41,308 nucleotides of DNA from CAMDBL01 sp964498125. GTDB taxonomy: Bacteria > Pseudomonadota > Alphaproteobacteria > Rhizobiales > Hyphomicrobiaceae. The stretch covers positions 1 to 41,308 of the forward strand of contig CAZCGE010000035.1 of assembly GCA_964498125.1 (NCBI GenBank), written 5' to 3'. The notes beneath the pieces are model-generated. The model did not search any database, was not told the DNA's origin, and worked only from the letters and a program-made list of their open reading frames with translations. This document shows, in pieces, positions 32,484 through 41,250 of this stretch. Within the stretch, counting starts at the first letter, position 1. Each line of letters begins with the position of its first letter. Made by a program: the position numbers and the translations under genes.

Positions 32484-33391
32484 TGGTATCGCGCGGCAAT
32501 GCCGAGCCCCCCCATACCTCCGCAGGGGCCAGCCCCGACGGCTTGCCGCGGCTTGGCGAGGTGATCCGCGACCTGGAATTGTCGGCGCGCAAGAGCCTTG
32601 GCCAGAACTTCATCCTCGACCTCAATCTGACGCGGCGCATCGCCCGGATCGCTGCCCCGCTCGCAGGCCGCACGGTGATCGAGATCGGCCCTGGGCCGGG
32701 TGGGCTGACGCGCGGCCTGTTGCTGGAGGGTGCAGCCCGCATCATCGCCGTGGAGCGCGACGAGCGTTGCCGGCCGGCCCTGGACGCCATCGCGCGCGCC
32801 TATCCGGGGCGCCTCGAGGTGCACTATGCCGATGCGCTCGAGGTGAATTGGGCGAGCCTGCTAGCGCCGGGCGAGCGTGCCACGATTGTCGCCAACCTGC
32901 CCTACAACATCGCCACGGCCTTGCTGATCGGCTGGCTCGAGACGGAACCCTGGCCGCCCTGGTGGGACCGTATGGTGCTGATGTTCCAACGCGAAGTCGC
33001 AGAGCGTATCACCGCGGTGTCCGCCACCAAGGCTTATGGACGCCTGGCGGTGATCGCGCAGTGGCGCACCACCCCCAGTATGGCGTTGACGCTGAGCCCG
33101 GAAGCGTTCACCCCGCCTCCCAAAGTTGCATCAGCCGTCGTCGAGTTCGTGCCGCGACTGCAGCCGCGCCCGGCTTGCTCCGTCACGACGCTCGGTCGCG
33201 TAACCGCCGCCGCATTCGGGCAGCGTCGCAAGATGTTGCGGGTCAGCCTCAAGCAACTGGTGCCGCATCCCGAGTTGCTGCTGGCCAAAACGCACATTTC
33301 GCCGGAGCTTCGCGGCGAGCGGTTGTCTGTCGCCGATTTTGCCAGACTGGCGGCAGCACTGGATGGCGCGCCAAAGCAGCCCGCCACATGA
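32483..33391 (+). CDS. rsmA: 16S rRNA dimethyladenosine transferase RsmA (KsgA)
   Basis: A 302-residue SAM-dependent methyltransferase that dimethylates two adjacent adenosines near the 3' end of 16S rRNA, a late small-subunit maturation step. SLGQNFILDLNL (38-49) binds SAM; EIGPGPGGLTRGLL (67-80) is motif I; the catalytic NLPYNIAT is at 138-145; QREVAERI and YGRLAVIAQW follow, then the helical C-terminal domain with FGQRRKMLR. ATG 32483 lies 7 bases after GGAG (32472-32475); the adjacent ATG at 32480 is also possible. Both overlap the pdxA stop. Only 7 bases separate its stop from the gmk stop on the other strand. Confidence 0.95.
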   Translation: MVSRGNAEPPHTSAGASPDGLPRLGEVIRDLELSARKSLGQNFILDLNLTRRIARIAAPLAGRTVIEIGPGPGGLTRGLLLEGAARIIAVERDERCRPALDAIARAYPGRLEVHYADALEVNWASLLAPGERATIVANLPYNIATALLIGWLETEPWPPWWDRMVLMFQREVAERITAVSATKAYGRLAVIAQWRTTPSMALTLSPEAFTPPPKVASAVVEFVPRLQPRPACSVTTLGRVTAAAFGQRRKMLRVSLKQLVPHPELLLAKTHISPELRGERLSVADFARLAAALDGAPKQPAT

Positions 33392-33398
33392 GAGCCAC

Positions 33399-34046
33399 CT
33401 ACAGCTCGGAGACGAGCTTTGCCGCAAACGGCACCAGGCCCACCTGACGATGCCGCTTCAGGCGTTCGGCGGCAAGAATGGCGAGGAGGTCGGCAAAGCA
33501 AGCCTCGATGTCGGCATTGACCAGGACATAATCGTATTCCGTCCAATGGACGATCTCGCCGGCGGCAGCAGCCATGCGGCGCGCCACGACATCGGCTGGG
33601 TCTTGATTGCGCTGCCGCAGCCGTTCGCGCAACGCGGCCGCTGACGGTGGCAGGACGAACACCCGCACCAGATCATCCGGGAGCGCTTCAGCCAGTTGGC
33701 GCGCGCCTTGCCAATCGATATCGAAGAGAACATCTCGCCCGTTGGCGATGGCCGCCATGACCGGCGCCTTGGGTGTGCCGTAGAAATTGCCGAAGACCTC
33801 GGCCCACTCCAGTAACTCCCCCTGATCGCGCATGGACTGGAAGCGGGCTGCGTCGACGAAATGGTAGTCGCCGCCGTCGACTTCACCGGGCCGCATCTTG
33901 CGTGTCGTCGCCGAAACCGAGGGCGTGATCGCGGCATCGCCGGCCTGCAACCGGCGGGCCAGCGTCGTCTTGCCGGCCCCCGATGGGGAGGACAGCACCA
34001 ACAGAAGGCCACGCCGTTCGCTGGGCGGATTGAGGTTCTGGCTCAT
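33399..34046 (-). CDS. gmk: Guanylate kinase
   Basis: A 215-residue kinase converting GMP to GDP with ATP. P-loop SSPSGAGKTT (19-28), the GMP-binding ATTRKMRPGEVDGGDYHFVD (about 47-66), ELLEWAEVFGNFYGTPK (about 76-92), FDIDWQGARQL and the lid region RLRQRNQDP are all present. ATG 34046 begins the N-terminal strand region; the frame is open to 34211 within yicC. The yicC stop is 4 bases upstream, so the two are probably co-transcribed, as in many alphaproteobacteria. Confidence 0.95.
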   Translation of the reverse strand: MSQNLNPPSERRGLLLVLSSPSGAGKTTLARRLQAGDAAITPSVSATTRKMRPGEVDGGDYHFVDAARFQSMRDQGELLEWAEVFGNFYGTPKAPVMAAIANGRDVLFDIDWQGARQLAEALPDDLVRVFVLPPSAAALRERLRQRNQDPADVVARRMAAAAGEIVHWTEYDYVLVNADIEACFADLLAILAAERLKRHRQVGLVPFAAKLVSEL

Positions 34047-34050
34047 CGGC

Positions 34051-34938
34051 TCACTCGATATTCTGCACCTGCTCGCGCATCTGATCGACAATGGCCTTGA
34101 GCGCAAGCCCAGCGCGCTGAATTTCCCCGTCGTTGGCCTTGGAGCAAATGGTGTTGGCTTCCCGATTGAACTCCTGGGTGAGGAAATCGAGCTTGCGGCC
34201 GACGGGCTCACTGCTGGTCAGCAACTGGCGCGCCGCGACGATATGCGAGGTCAGGCGCTTCAGCTCTTCCTCGATGTCGACGCGCGTGGCGATCAGCACG
34301 GCCTCCTGATGCAGCCGTGCGGGATCGAAGCTGTTGGAGGCGTCCAGCAGCCGCGCGACCAACTCCTTCAGGCGCGCCTTGACGGCTTCGGGCGAACGGC
34401 TGGGGGAGGCGGCGATCCGCGCCACGTGGCCCTCGATCTCGGTGAGCTGTTCGACGAAAATGGCCGCCATCCGCCGACCTTCCTCGCCACGCGCGGCGAC
34501 GACACCCTCGAGTGCTAGCTCCAGTCCGCGGCAGACATCGGCCAACCGATCCTCGCGCTGGTTCTCACTCTCGGCTACCTCCACGACCTCGAGGACGCCG
34601 CGCAGTGCCAGAATGCCATCGGCACGCGGCAGCTCGCACGGGGTCAATTGCCGGATCTTCTCGGCCGCGGCCAGAACCTGTGCCAGCGCGGTCTCGTTGA
34701 GGCGAATTTCGCTGCCCGCCTGCTCGCCTGAATGCGCCAGGGTGACCGTAACGCTGCCGCGAGTCAGATATTTGGTCGCCAGCTCGCGAATTCGCGGCTC
34801 GAGGGCGTCATAGCCCGGTGGCAGGCGCAGCCGCAGATCGAGCCCGCGGCCATTCACAGTGCGGATTTCCCAATGCCAAGCCACCTTGCCGTGCACGCCG
34901 TCGGCACGGGAAAAACCAGTCATGCTCCTGATGGTCAT
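34051..34938 (-). CDS. yicC: YicC family endoribonuclease-like protein
   Basis: A 295-residue YicC/YloC protein. It opens MTIRSMTGFSRADG, then WEIRTVNGRGLDLRLRLPPGYDALEP (N-terminal domain) and ends with the DUF1732 region EELKRLTSHIVAARQLL, VGRKLDFLTQEFNREANTICSKA and IQRAGLALKAIVDQMREQVQN. E. coli YicC has been implicated as a ribonuclease acting on a small RNA; in this organism the target is unknown. It precedes gmk with a 4-base gap. The start at 34938 matches the family; its ribosome site is weak. Upstream lies a 368-base gap instead of mltG. Confidence 0.92.
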   Translation of the reverse strand: MTIRSMTGFSRADGVHGKVAWHWEIRTVNGRGLDLRLRLPPGYDALEPRIRELATKYLTRGSVTVTLAHSGEQAGSEIRLNETALAQVLAAAEKIRQLTPCELPRADGILALRGVLEVVEVAESENQREDRLADVCRGLELALEGVVAARGEEGRRMAAIFVEQLTEIEGHVARIAASPSRSPEAVKARLKELVARLLDASNSFDPARLHQEAVLIATRVDIEEELKRLTSHIVAARQLLTSSEPVGRKLDFLTQEFNREANTICSKANDGEIQRAGLALKAIVDQMREQVQNIE

Positions 34939-35306
34939 CGCTCATGCCCCGTGCCGCGACGCGGGCTCGTGCAGCCTCGCACGGGTCCGGAAGCGCCGCC
35001 TCCCGCCCATAAAAGTCGAAGTGACCATATCCAAGGTTGCCCCTGGCAACAAGGCAACTGGGTGGCGACGTCGAAGGCGCTCAAAGCAGTGGCAACGTTG
35101 CGGGATGGAAATGCACGGGGCATCGCTCCGCCTACCGCCGCTCCACACCCACTGTCGCATCGACCAGGAAGCGCGACGATGGCGACGTGGTGGCCCAGGT
35201 GCGACCGCCGACATTGTTAGCAATTCCCTCCACTTGCGTCCCCGGCCGTAGCGCGTTAGCGCGGAGAGCCGGGGTCTTCAACGCTCGAAGTGGAGTACAC
35301 GTCGCG
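34939..35306. other. 368-base gap upstream of yicC and of the GIY-YIG gene
   Basis: Holds the divergent upstream regions of yicC (minus) and the GIY-YIG gene (plus). Visible structures are a small hairpin, GTTGCC (35036-35041) with GGCAAC (35045-35050), and a larger palindrome at 35240-35274. Open frames here show no recognisable protein content. Confidence 0.5.
35240..35274. repeat. GC-rich REP-like hairpin upstream of the GIY-YIG gene
   Basis: CCCCGGC (35240-35246) pairs with GCCGGGG (35268-35274); between them GCGC lies on each side of GTTA. The form is that of a dispersed intergenic palindrome. It lies 33 bases before the GIY-YIG start. Confidence 0.5.
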
Positions 35307-35657
35307 ATGCCGATTGCGCGGGAGAAAACCTACTGGGTCTATATCACCGCCAGCAAGCCGCACGGCGTTCTCTACGTCGCAATGACGAGCGATCTCGCGG
35401 GCCGCTCCTGGGAGCACCGTGCTGTATGCGTGTCTTCGACACGACGCGAGCGCGTGATGGATGGTTTCACCAAGCGCTATTGGGTTGGCAGGCTCGTCTA
35501 TTTCGAGGCGCATGACGACGCCGGGATCGCCGCCAAACGCGAACGTGCCATGAAGCGCTGGCGGCGAGACTGGAAAATCCAGCTGATCGAGAAGGACAAT
35601 CCAACGTGGCGTGACCTGTTCGGCGACGTCGTACGCGTGGATGGGTTCGAGTGGTAG
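35307..35657 (+). CDS. GIY-YIG domain nuclease, small UvrC-N-like protein
   Basis: A 116-residue single-domain protein of the short GIY-YIG endonuclease family. The first tyrosine is Y12 in WVYITAS and the second is Y23 in VLYVAMTSDL, where the usual YIG is YVA. The candidate catalytic arginine R33 is kept in DLAGRSWEHR, as is E79 in KRERAMKRW, and NPTWRDL closes the fold. Against the common family form there are about ten extra residues (41-50, CVSSTRRERV) before GFTKRY. Cellular role unknown; such genes are often scattered singly. The gene breaks the usual mltG-yicC neighbourhood and is bracketed by hairpins at 35240 and 35687. GGAG lies 11 bases before the ATG. Confidence 0.8.
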   Translation: MPIAREKTYWVYITASKPHGVLYVAMTSDLAGRSWEHRAVCVSSTRRERVMDGFTKRYWVGRLVYFEAHDDAGIAAKRERAMKRWRRDWKIQLIEKDNPTWRDLFGDVVRVDGFEW

Positions 35658-35686
35658 ATGGTGTGCGCTGCTTCAATTTGTGAAGA

Positions 35687-35721
35687 TCCCGGATAGCCGC
35701 GCTGAAGCGCGGCTTCCGGGA
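35687..35721. repeat. REP-like hairpin between the GIY-YIG gene and mltG
   Basis: An imperfect palindrome: TCCCGGA (35687-35693) pairs with TCCGGGA (35715-35721), and GCCGCGCT with AGCGCGGC inside, around a two-base GA centre. It lies 30 bases past the GIY-YIG stop in a convergent gap. No T tract follows. A transcript end or a dispersed repeat are both possible. Confidence 0.6.
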
Positions 35722-35879
35722 ACGCAAGCGGAGGGGGCGTGCAACTTCGGCACCGGCTCAACCGCATCCCGCCCCATCCGCCCGTATCGGCAACGGTTCG
35801 TATGCAGACCCGGGCAGCGCACCAAGCGTGGGCCGGGCGGGGCATTCTTGCCGCATGACGCCTGTGGTGATTCAACCGC

Positions 35880-37244
35880 CTATTTCGCCGCCGGCTGGGC
35901 CACGGCCGAGTCCTGGGCGGGGGCCGATTTGCCGGGCGCCGGCACGGATTTCGCCTTGCGCGTGGACGCTGCCACACTCTTGGCGGCGGCTGCCCCAGCT
36001 GCCGTGGCCCCGGCAACAGCCGGCGTGATCGCACGGCCGTCCGCCTCGGGAGGCGTCTCGGCGCCAGGCGCCGCGCCAGCCTCGGCTCCTGGCGCGCCGC
36101 GTGAGACCGCGCGCGTGGCCGCCTGCGCCTCCTGCCGGGTCTTGATGTCTTTCTCCACCTTGCGCCAATTGCCGACGGCGAGGTTGTGATCCTTGAGCGT
36201 TTGCGAAAACACGTGGCCGCCGCTGCCATCGGCGACGAAATACACCTCATTGGTCTCGGCCGGATTGAGCGCCGCCTTGATGGCCAGGCGGCCCGGATTG
36301 CAAATGGGGGTCGGCGGCAGGCCATCGATCTGATAGGTATTGTGCGTTGTCTTCTGATCGATATCGCTGCGTGTGATCGACCGGCCGAGCGGCCCTTGTC
36401 CGCCGACAATTCCGTAAATGATGGTGGGGTCGGACTGCAGCCGCATGTTACGCCGCAACCGGTTGACGAACACGGCGGCAACGCGTTCGCGCTCGTCTTC
36501 CTTGCCCGTCTCTTTCTCGATTACCGAGGCCATGACCAGGGCCTGCCCGGCTGTCTGATAGGGCAAACCCGCCTGGCGACCCTTCCAATGCTCGGCCAGG
36601 ATCTTGCGCTGCTCGGCTTTCATCCAGTCGACGATTTCCTGCCGCGTCATGCCTTTCGCAAATCGGTAGGTGTCTGGCGCCAAAATGCCCTCGGCTGGCA
36701 CTGAAGCGACCTCGCCGATCAGGTTCGACTCGGCCAGCAAGCGGTCAATGATCTGCCTGCTGGTGAGACCTTCCGGAATCGTCAACTTGAACTGTACCGA
36801 GCGGCCCTCGATCAGCGTCTCCATGACTTGCCTGAGGCTGGCATTGCGGCGCACTTCATATTCGCCGGCCCTGAGATCGATGCCTTTCTTGTTGCCCCAG
36901 CTCTGATAGATATGGCCGACGATGAAGGCATAGCGATCATTGATGACGCCTTCACGCTCGAGCCGGGCGGCGATTTCGATGCGCCCCTCGCCGCGTGGGA
37001 TGACCACGGCGCGTGTCACCTCCAACGGACCGGCTGCATCGAGTTGCTGGTAGAGGTAGGCGCCTGCGCCGCCGGTAATGATGATGCCGATCAGGAGCGA
37101 CGTCATCAGGCCGCTGAGCCACTTGACGGCGCTGTTGATACGGGGACGCTCGCGCCGGATTTTGGCGCCGCGCGGCCGTTGCGGCGCCCGCGTCGGCTCC
37201 AGGGCCTCGGCCGGGCTGCGCGGTCGCAAGCCACCCGTGCCCAT
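35880..37244 (-). CDS. mltG: Endolytic murein transglycosylase MltG
   Basis: A 454-residue YceG/MltG protein that cleaves nascent glycan strands at the inner membrane and so sets their length. A proline/arginine-rich cytoplasmic tail (1-42) is followed by one membrane segment (about 44-66), a LysM-like subdomain (about 75-150) and the YceG core. The catalytic glutamate is E243 in MASVIEKETG; SDPTIIYG, THNTYQIDGLPPTPICNPG and YFVADGSGGHVFS follow. The last 85 or so residues are a low-complexity Ala/Pro/Lys tail. ATG 37244 is chosen for AAGG 6 bases upstream; ATGs at 37280 and 37313 are also in frame. It lies downstream of fabF on the same strand. Confidence 0.9.
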   Translation of the reverse strand: MGTGGLRPRSPAEALEPTRAPQRPRGAKIRRERPRINSAVKWLSGLMTSLLIGIIITGGAGAYLYQQLDAAGPLEVTRAVVIPRGEGRIEIAARLEREGVINDRYAFIVGHIYQSWGNKKGIDLRAGEYEVRRNASLRQVMETLIEGRSVQFKLTIPEGLTSRQIIDRLLAESNLIGEVASVPAEGILAPDTYRFAKGMTRQEIVDWMKAEQRKILAEHWKGRQAGLPYQTAGQALVMASVIEKETGKEDERERVAAVFVNRLRRNMRLQSDPTIIYGIVGGQGPLGRSITRSDIDQKTTHNTYQIDGLPPTPICNPGRLAIKAALNPAETNEVYFVADGSGGHVFSQTLKDHNLAVGNWRKVEKDIKTRQEAQAATRAVSRGAPGAEAGAAPGAETPPEADGRAITPAVAGATAAGAAAAKSVAASTRKAKSVPAPGKSAPAQDSAVAQPAAK

Positions 37245-37460
37245 GTGGGACCTTGGAGCATTCCCGCGTCGGTCACCCATATCCGAGACCCATTCCGAAG
37301 CCGTCCCGTCCACCAGCCCGATTCAGGGGCGCTGCTGCACGGCCACCTGACTGCTCGCCGGCCGGCCCCAAGGACCCTACGCGGAAATATGGCGAAAGCA
37401 GGAGCATCCGCCCTCGCCTGCCCGGCCGCGAACTCGCCAACCAGCTGCTCGACCAGACGT

Positions 37461-38747
37461 TCAAGCGTCCAAGCGCCGCAGCACCAGCGAGGCGTTGGTT
37501 CCGCCGAAGCCGAACGAGTTGGACAACACCGTATTGATCTGGCGCGGCTTTGCCGTGTGCGCCACCAGGTCGATCGACGTGGCGACCGAGGGGTGATCCA
37601 GGTTCAGCGTCGGTGGCAGCATGCTGTCACGCATGGCTAGGACCGAGAAGATCGCCTCGACCGCGCCTGCCGCGCCCAGCAGATGTCCTGTCGCGGACTT
37701 TGTAGAGGACATGGCGAGCTTGCCCGCGGCATTGCCAAACAGGCGCTCGACAGCCGCAAGCTCGATTTCGTCGCCCATCGGCGTCGAGGTGCCATGCGCA
37801 TTGACGTAGTCGATGTCGCTGGCATCGATGCCGGCGCGCTGGATGGCGGCCCGCATGCAACGAAAGGCCCCGTCGCCACTCTCCGCTGGCGCGGTGATGT
37901 GATAGGCGTCGCCCGACATACCGTAGCCGACCACTTCGGCGTAGATGCGGGCGCCGCGCGCCTTGGCGTGCTCCAGCGCCTCCAGGACGACGACACCGGC
38001 ACCCTCACCCATGACGAAACCGTCCCGATCCTTGTCATAGGGCCGGGATGCCTGTTGCGGCCGGTCGTTGAATCCCGTCGACAGGGCGCGGCAGGCTGCA
38101 AAACCGGCCATGGCTATCCTGCAGACCGGCGATTCGGCACCACCGGCCACCATCACGTCGGCATCGCCCAGCGCCACCAGCCGCGCCGCGTCGCCGATCG
38201 CATGCGCGCCGGTCGAGCAGGCTGTCACCACGGCGTGATTGGGGCCCTTCAGGCCGTGCTTGATGGAGACGTAGCCGGACGCCAGGTTGATCAGCCGGCC
38301 CGGAATGAAGAACGGGCTGATGCGCCGCGGCCCCTTCTCTTTCAGCAACAAGGCCGCATCGGCAATCCCCGACAGCCCGCCGATCCCTGATCCGATCAGC
38401 ACACCGGTGCGTTCTTGCTGCTCGCTCGTGGCAGGCTTATAGCCCGCATCCGCCAGCGCCTGATCGGCCGCCGACACGGCATAAATGATAAAGTCGTCGA
38501 CCTTGCGCTGGTCCTTGGGCTCCATCCAGTCGTCGGCATTGAATTTGCCGTCGGCACTGGCGCCGCGTGGCACAATGCAGGCGATCTGGCAGCTCAGATC
38601 GGAGACGTCGAATTCCTCGACGCGCCCCGCCCCACTCTTGCCCTCGAGCAGGCGTGACCACGTTGCCTCCACGCCACAAGCCAGTGGCGTGACCAACCCC
38701 AAGCCAGTCACGACCACCCGGCGAAGCTGCTGATCAGCGAGTTTCAT
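37461..38747 (-). CDS. fabF: 3-oxoacyl-ACP synthase II (FabF)
   Basis: A 428-residue condensing enzyme for fatty-acid elongation. Catalytic triad C177 in VVTACSTGAHAI, H318 in NAHGTSTPMGD and H355 in ATGHLLGAAGA, with K350 in SSTKSA; the phenylalanine/glycine loop SFGFGGTNASLV is at the C-terminus. ATG 38747 begins MKLADQQLRRVVVTGLG; AAGGG lies 7 bases upstream. acpP is 109 bases upstream on the same strand, and fabG and fabD precede that, so this is the standard fab cluster. FabF rather than FabB is the usual type next to acpP. Confidence 0.96.
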   Translation of the reverse strand: MKLADQQLRRVVVTGLGLVTPLACGVEATWSRLLEGKSGAGRVEEFDVSDLSCQIACIVPRGASADGKFNADDWMEPKDQRKVDDFIIYAVSAADQALADAGYKPATSEQQERTGVLIGSGIGGLSGIADAALLLKEKGPRRISPFFIPGRLINLASGYVSIKHGLKGPNHAVVTACSTGAHAIGDAARLVALGDADVMVAGGAESPVCRIAMAGFAACRALSTGFNDRPQQASRPYDKDRDGFVMGEGAGVVVLEALEHAKARGARIYAEVVGYGMSGDAYHITAPAESGDGAFRCMRAAIQRAGIDASDIDYVNAHGTSTPMGDEIELAAVERLFGNAAGKLAMSSTKSATGHLLGAAGAVEAIFSVLAMRDSMLPPTLNLDHPSVATSIDLVAHTAKPRQINTVLSNSFGFGGTNASLVLRRLDA

Positions 38748-38856
38748 CAACCGCCCTTCGCATACTCATCCTGCCCGACGCCCCCGACAGCAACCTTGGG
38801 TGCCGTTGGCCCGGGCTCAGCCCCGACCCGGATCCAGCCGACGAATCCAGGCGGAC

Positions 38857-39099
38857 TCACGCAGCGTTGGCATGCTTCTCGAGAAACTTGACGGCATCGC
38901 CGACAGTCAGGATGTGCTCGGCGGCATCATCGGGGATTTCGCAGCCGAACTCTTCCTCGAAGGCCATGACCAATTCGACCGTATCGAGGCTGTCGGCCCC
39001 GAGGTCGTCGATGAAACTGGCGTTTTCGGTGACCTTTTCGGCCTCCACGCCCAGATGCTCGACGACAATCTTTTTCACGCGCTCGGCGACGTCGCTCAT
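38857..39099 (-). CDS. acpP: Acyl carrier protein
   Basis: An 80-residue acidic ACP carrying fatty-acyl chains on a phosphopantetheine arm attached to S37 in the DDLGADSLDTVEL motif. The four-helix pattern and length match AcpP. The start at 39099 gives MSDVAERVKKIVVEHLG, the normal opening. The 270-base space to fabG contains a TTGACA on the minus strand (39316-39321), so acpP may have its own promoter, as is usual for this highly expressed gene; no convincing -10 was found. Confidence 0.97.
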   Translation of the reverse strand: MSDVAERVKKIVVEHLGVEAEKVTENASFIDDLGADSLDTVELVMAFEEEFGCEIPDDAAEHILTVGDAVKFLEKHANAA

Positions 39100-39369
39100 A
39101 TCTTCTGTCCTCGCGTCAGTAATCCAGAATGATGCTTGTCCAACCAGACAATCCCGAAGCCCTGCCTCCAGGCTGGTACAGGAGCCGGCTACATGAGTCC
39201 TTGAACGTTGGCTGCAAACTGATGCATGGGGGCCACAGTTTTCCCCAACTCTCAACCCCTTAGTTCGTCCGTCGTTAACACAACTCGCGGGCCATTGGCC
39301 AGCACTTGGCCGTTGTGTCAAGTGTTACCCGTCGTCACCGCCCCACCAGCGTGAAAGCAGGCCAAGGGC

Positions 39370-40113
39370 TCAAACCATGGCCATGCCGCCATTCACGTGC
39401 AGCGTCTGGCCCGTCATGTAGCCTCCCTCGATGCTGGCAAGATAGAGGGCAGCGGCTGCGATGTCGGCCGGAGTGCCGTAGCGCTGGGCCGGAATGAGCT
39501 TCTTGATCTCCTCGGTCTGTTTCTCGCTCAGCGCCTCGGTCATCGCCGTCGTGATGAAGCCGGGTGCGATGCAGTTGGCGGTGATGCCGCGATTGGCAAC
39601 CTCGCGCGCCATCGATTTGGTCATGCCGATCATGCCAGCCTTGGAGGCGGCATAATTGGCCTGGCCCGGATTGCCGATGATGCCCGACACCGAGGCTATA
39701 TTGATGATCCGTCCGTAGCCCGACTTGTTGCGCAGCATCACGCGCGCGCCGGCCCGCATCAGCATGAAGGTCGAGGTCAGATTGACGGCAATGACCTCAT
39801 CCCATTGCTCGTCCTTCATCACCATGAACAGGTTGTCCTTGGTCAGGCCGGCATTGTTGACCAGGATGTCGAGCCGCCCGAGCTTGGCGACGGCTTCGTC
39901 GATCAGTTTGGCCACCTGCGCCTTGTCGGCCAGATCGCAGGCAACGACATGCGCCCGCTCGCCGAGTTCGTCAGCCAGGGCCTGCAGCTTGGCCACCTGC
40001 CGTCCCGACAGGGCGACGGTGGCGCCGGCGGCGTGCAGCACCTTGGCGATGGCCCCGCCGATGCCGCCCGTGGCGCCGGTGACCAGGGCTGTCTTGCCTG
40101 TCAGATTGAACAT
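39370..40113 (-). CDS. fabG: 3-oxoacyl-ACP reductase FabG
   Basis: A 247-residue short-chain dehydrogenase reducing 3-oxoacyl-ACP with NADPH. Cofactor loop TGATGGIGGAIA (12-23), NNAG (86-89), catalytic S141, Y154 and K158 (in ASVSG and YAASKAG), and the C-terminal GGYMTGQTLHVNGGMAMV typical of FabG. ATG 40113 begins the first strand; the frame is open to 40248 within fabD. It starts 13 bases after the fabD stop, so the pair is co-transcribed. Confidence 0.96.
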   Translation of the reverse strand: MFNLTGKTALVTGATGGIGGAIAKVLHAAGATVALSGRQVAKLQALADELGERAHVVACDLADKAQVAKLIDEAVAKLGRLDILVNNAGLTKDNLFMVMKDEQWDEVIAVNLTSTFMLMRAGARVMLRNKSGYGRIINIASVSGIIGNPGQANYAASKAGMIGMTKSMAREVANRGITANCIAPGFITTAMTEALSEKQTEEIKKLIPAQRYGTPADIAAAALYLASIEGGYMTGQTLHVNGGMAMV

Positions 40114-40126
40114 GTTGCGTCTGCCT

Positions 40127-41074
40127 CTAGAGTGCGAGCAGTGGGAGTGCTGGATCGATATCGGCCGGATTGCCGATGCTGACGGCGTTGGCGTCCTTGG
40201 CGATGCGCTTGACCAGGCCGGCCAGCACCTTGCCGGAGCCTGCTTCAATGAAATCGGTGACCCCGTTGGCGGCCATGTACATCACACATTCGCGCCAGCG
40301 CACCGTGCCGGTGACTTGTGCCACGAGCAAACGGCGGATTTCGTCCGGGTCCGACACCGGGCCAGCCGTGACATTGGCGATGACGGGCACGACGGGCGCC
40401 GCGATTGCGACCTTGGCCAGCGCCTCGGCCATGGCGGCGGCGGCGGGCTGCAACAGGCTGCAGTGGAACGGCGCGGAGACGGGCAGGGGCAGCGCGCGGC
40501 GCACGCCATGGGCCTTGCCGATTTCGGCGACGCGGTCGATGGCGGTCTTGTGACCGGACAGGACCACCTGCGTCGACTCGTTGTCGTTGGCGATGTCGCA
40601 GACTTCGCCTTGCGCGGCCTCGGCCGCCACTTTGCGGGCAACGTCCAGGCCTACCCCCAGCAGCGCCGTCATGGCGCCTTGTCCGACGGGGACTGCCTTC
40701 TGCATGGACCGGCCGCGCAGCCGCAACAGGCGCGCGGCGTCGGCGATGGACAACGCCCCCGCCGCCGCCAGTGCCGAATACTCTCCGAGCGAGTGACCGG
40801 CGACGAATTGTACTTTGTCTTTCAGCGAGAAGCCTTTTTCGACCTCCAGCACGCGCATCACCGCCATGGAGTGCGCCATCAGCGCCGGCTGCGCATTCTC
40901 CGTCAGCGTGAGCTTGTCGCGCGGCCCCTCCCACATGATTTGGGACAGCTTCTGGCCGAGCGCGGCGTCAACCTCATCGAAAAGGTCGCGGGCGGATTTG
41001 AATTGGGCGGCAAGTTCCTTGCCCATGCCCACATCCTGACTGCCCTGCCCTGGAAACACGAACGCGATTGCCAT
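40127..41074 (-). CDS. fabD: Malonyl-CoA:ACP transacylase FabD
   Basis: A 315-residue acyltransferase that loads malonyl groups onto ACP. FVFPGQGSQ (6-14), the active-site serine S95 in GHSLGEYSAL, and the catalytic histidine H205 in APFHCSLL are present, with the usual small ferredoxin-like subdomain between them. It is the first gene of the minus-strand fab cluster (fabD-fabG-acpP-fabF). A divergent reading frame begins at 41251 on the other strand. Confidence 0.96.
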   Translation of the reverse strand: MAIAFVFPGQGSQDVGMGKELAAQFKSARDLFDEVDAALGQKLSQIMWEGPRDKLTLTENAQPALMAHSMAVMRVLEVEKGFSLKDKVQFVAGHSLGEYSALAAAGALSIADAARLLRLRGRSMQKAVPVGQGAMTALLGVGLDVARKVAAEAAQGEVCDIANDNESTQVVLSGHKTAIDRVAEIGKAHGVRRALPLPVSAPFHCSLLQPAAAAMAEALAKVAIAAPVVPVIANVTAGPVSDPDEIRRLLVAQVTGTVRWRECVMYMAANGVTDFIEAGSGKVLAGLVKRIAKDANAVSIGNPADIDPALPLLAL

Positions 41075-41109
41075 GTCAGCCGCCCAATTCCCAAACCCGT
41101 CCCGTGCGG

Positions 41110-41138
41110 CCTTTACGCAGGCGGATTGGTCAAGTCAA
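41110..41138 (-). promoter_or_regulatory. Candidate fabD promoter
   Basis: On the minus strand TTGACT (41138-41133) and TAAAGG (41115-41110) are 17 bases apart, with the -10 about 36 bases before the fabD start. The -35 is good and the -10 poor, as often seen in alphaproteobacteria. Candidate only. Confidence 0.3.
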
Positions 41139-41203
41139 GCGACGCTCTCAGCCCGGCCTGGCCATGCGAAGGTAACGTATGGAAGATTGTGTCAGTCTCG
41201 GAA

Positions 41204-41250
41204 GGGGGTACTCCCTTGGATTGTCTAGGTCCAAGCAATGGAGCACCCCC
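41204..41250 (+). promoter_or_regulatory. Long hairpin enclosing a Shine-Dalgarno sequence
   Basis: GGGGGTACTCC (41204-41214) pairs with GGAGCACCCCC (41240-41250) with one G-U type mismatch, and the stem continues as CTTGGA (41215-41220) with TCCAAG (41230-41235) around a 9-base loop; CAAT (41236-41239) is bulged. The 3' arm includes GGAG, the only good ribosome site for the ATG at 41251, which directly follows the stem. This could be a translation-blocking leader or the end of a mobile element. Confidence 0.5.
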
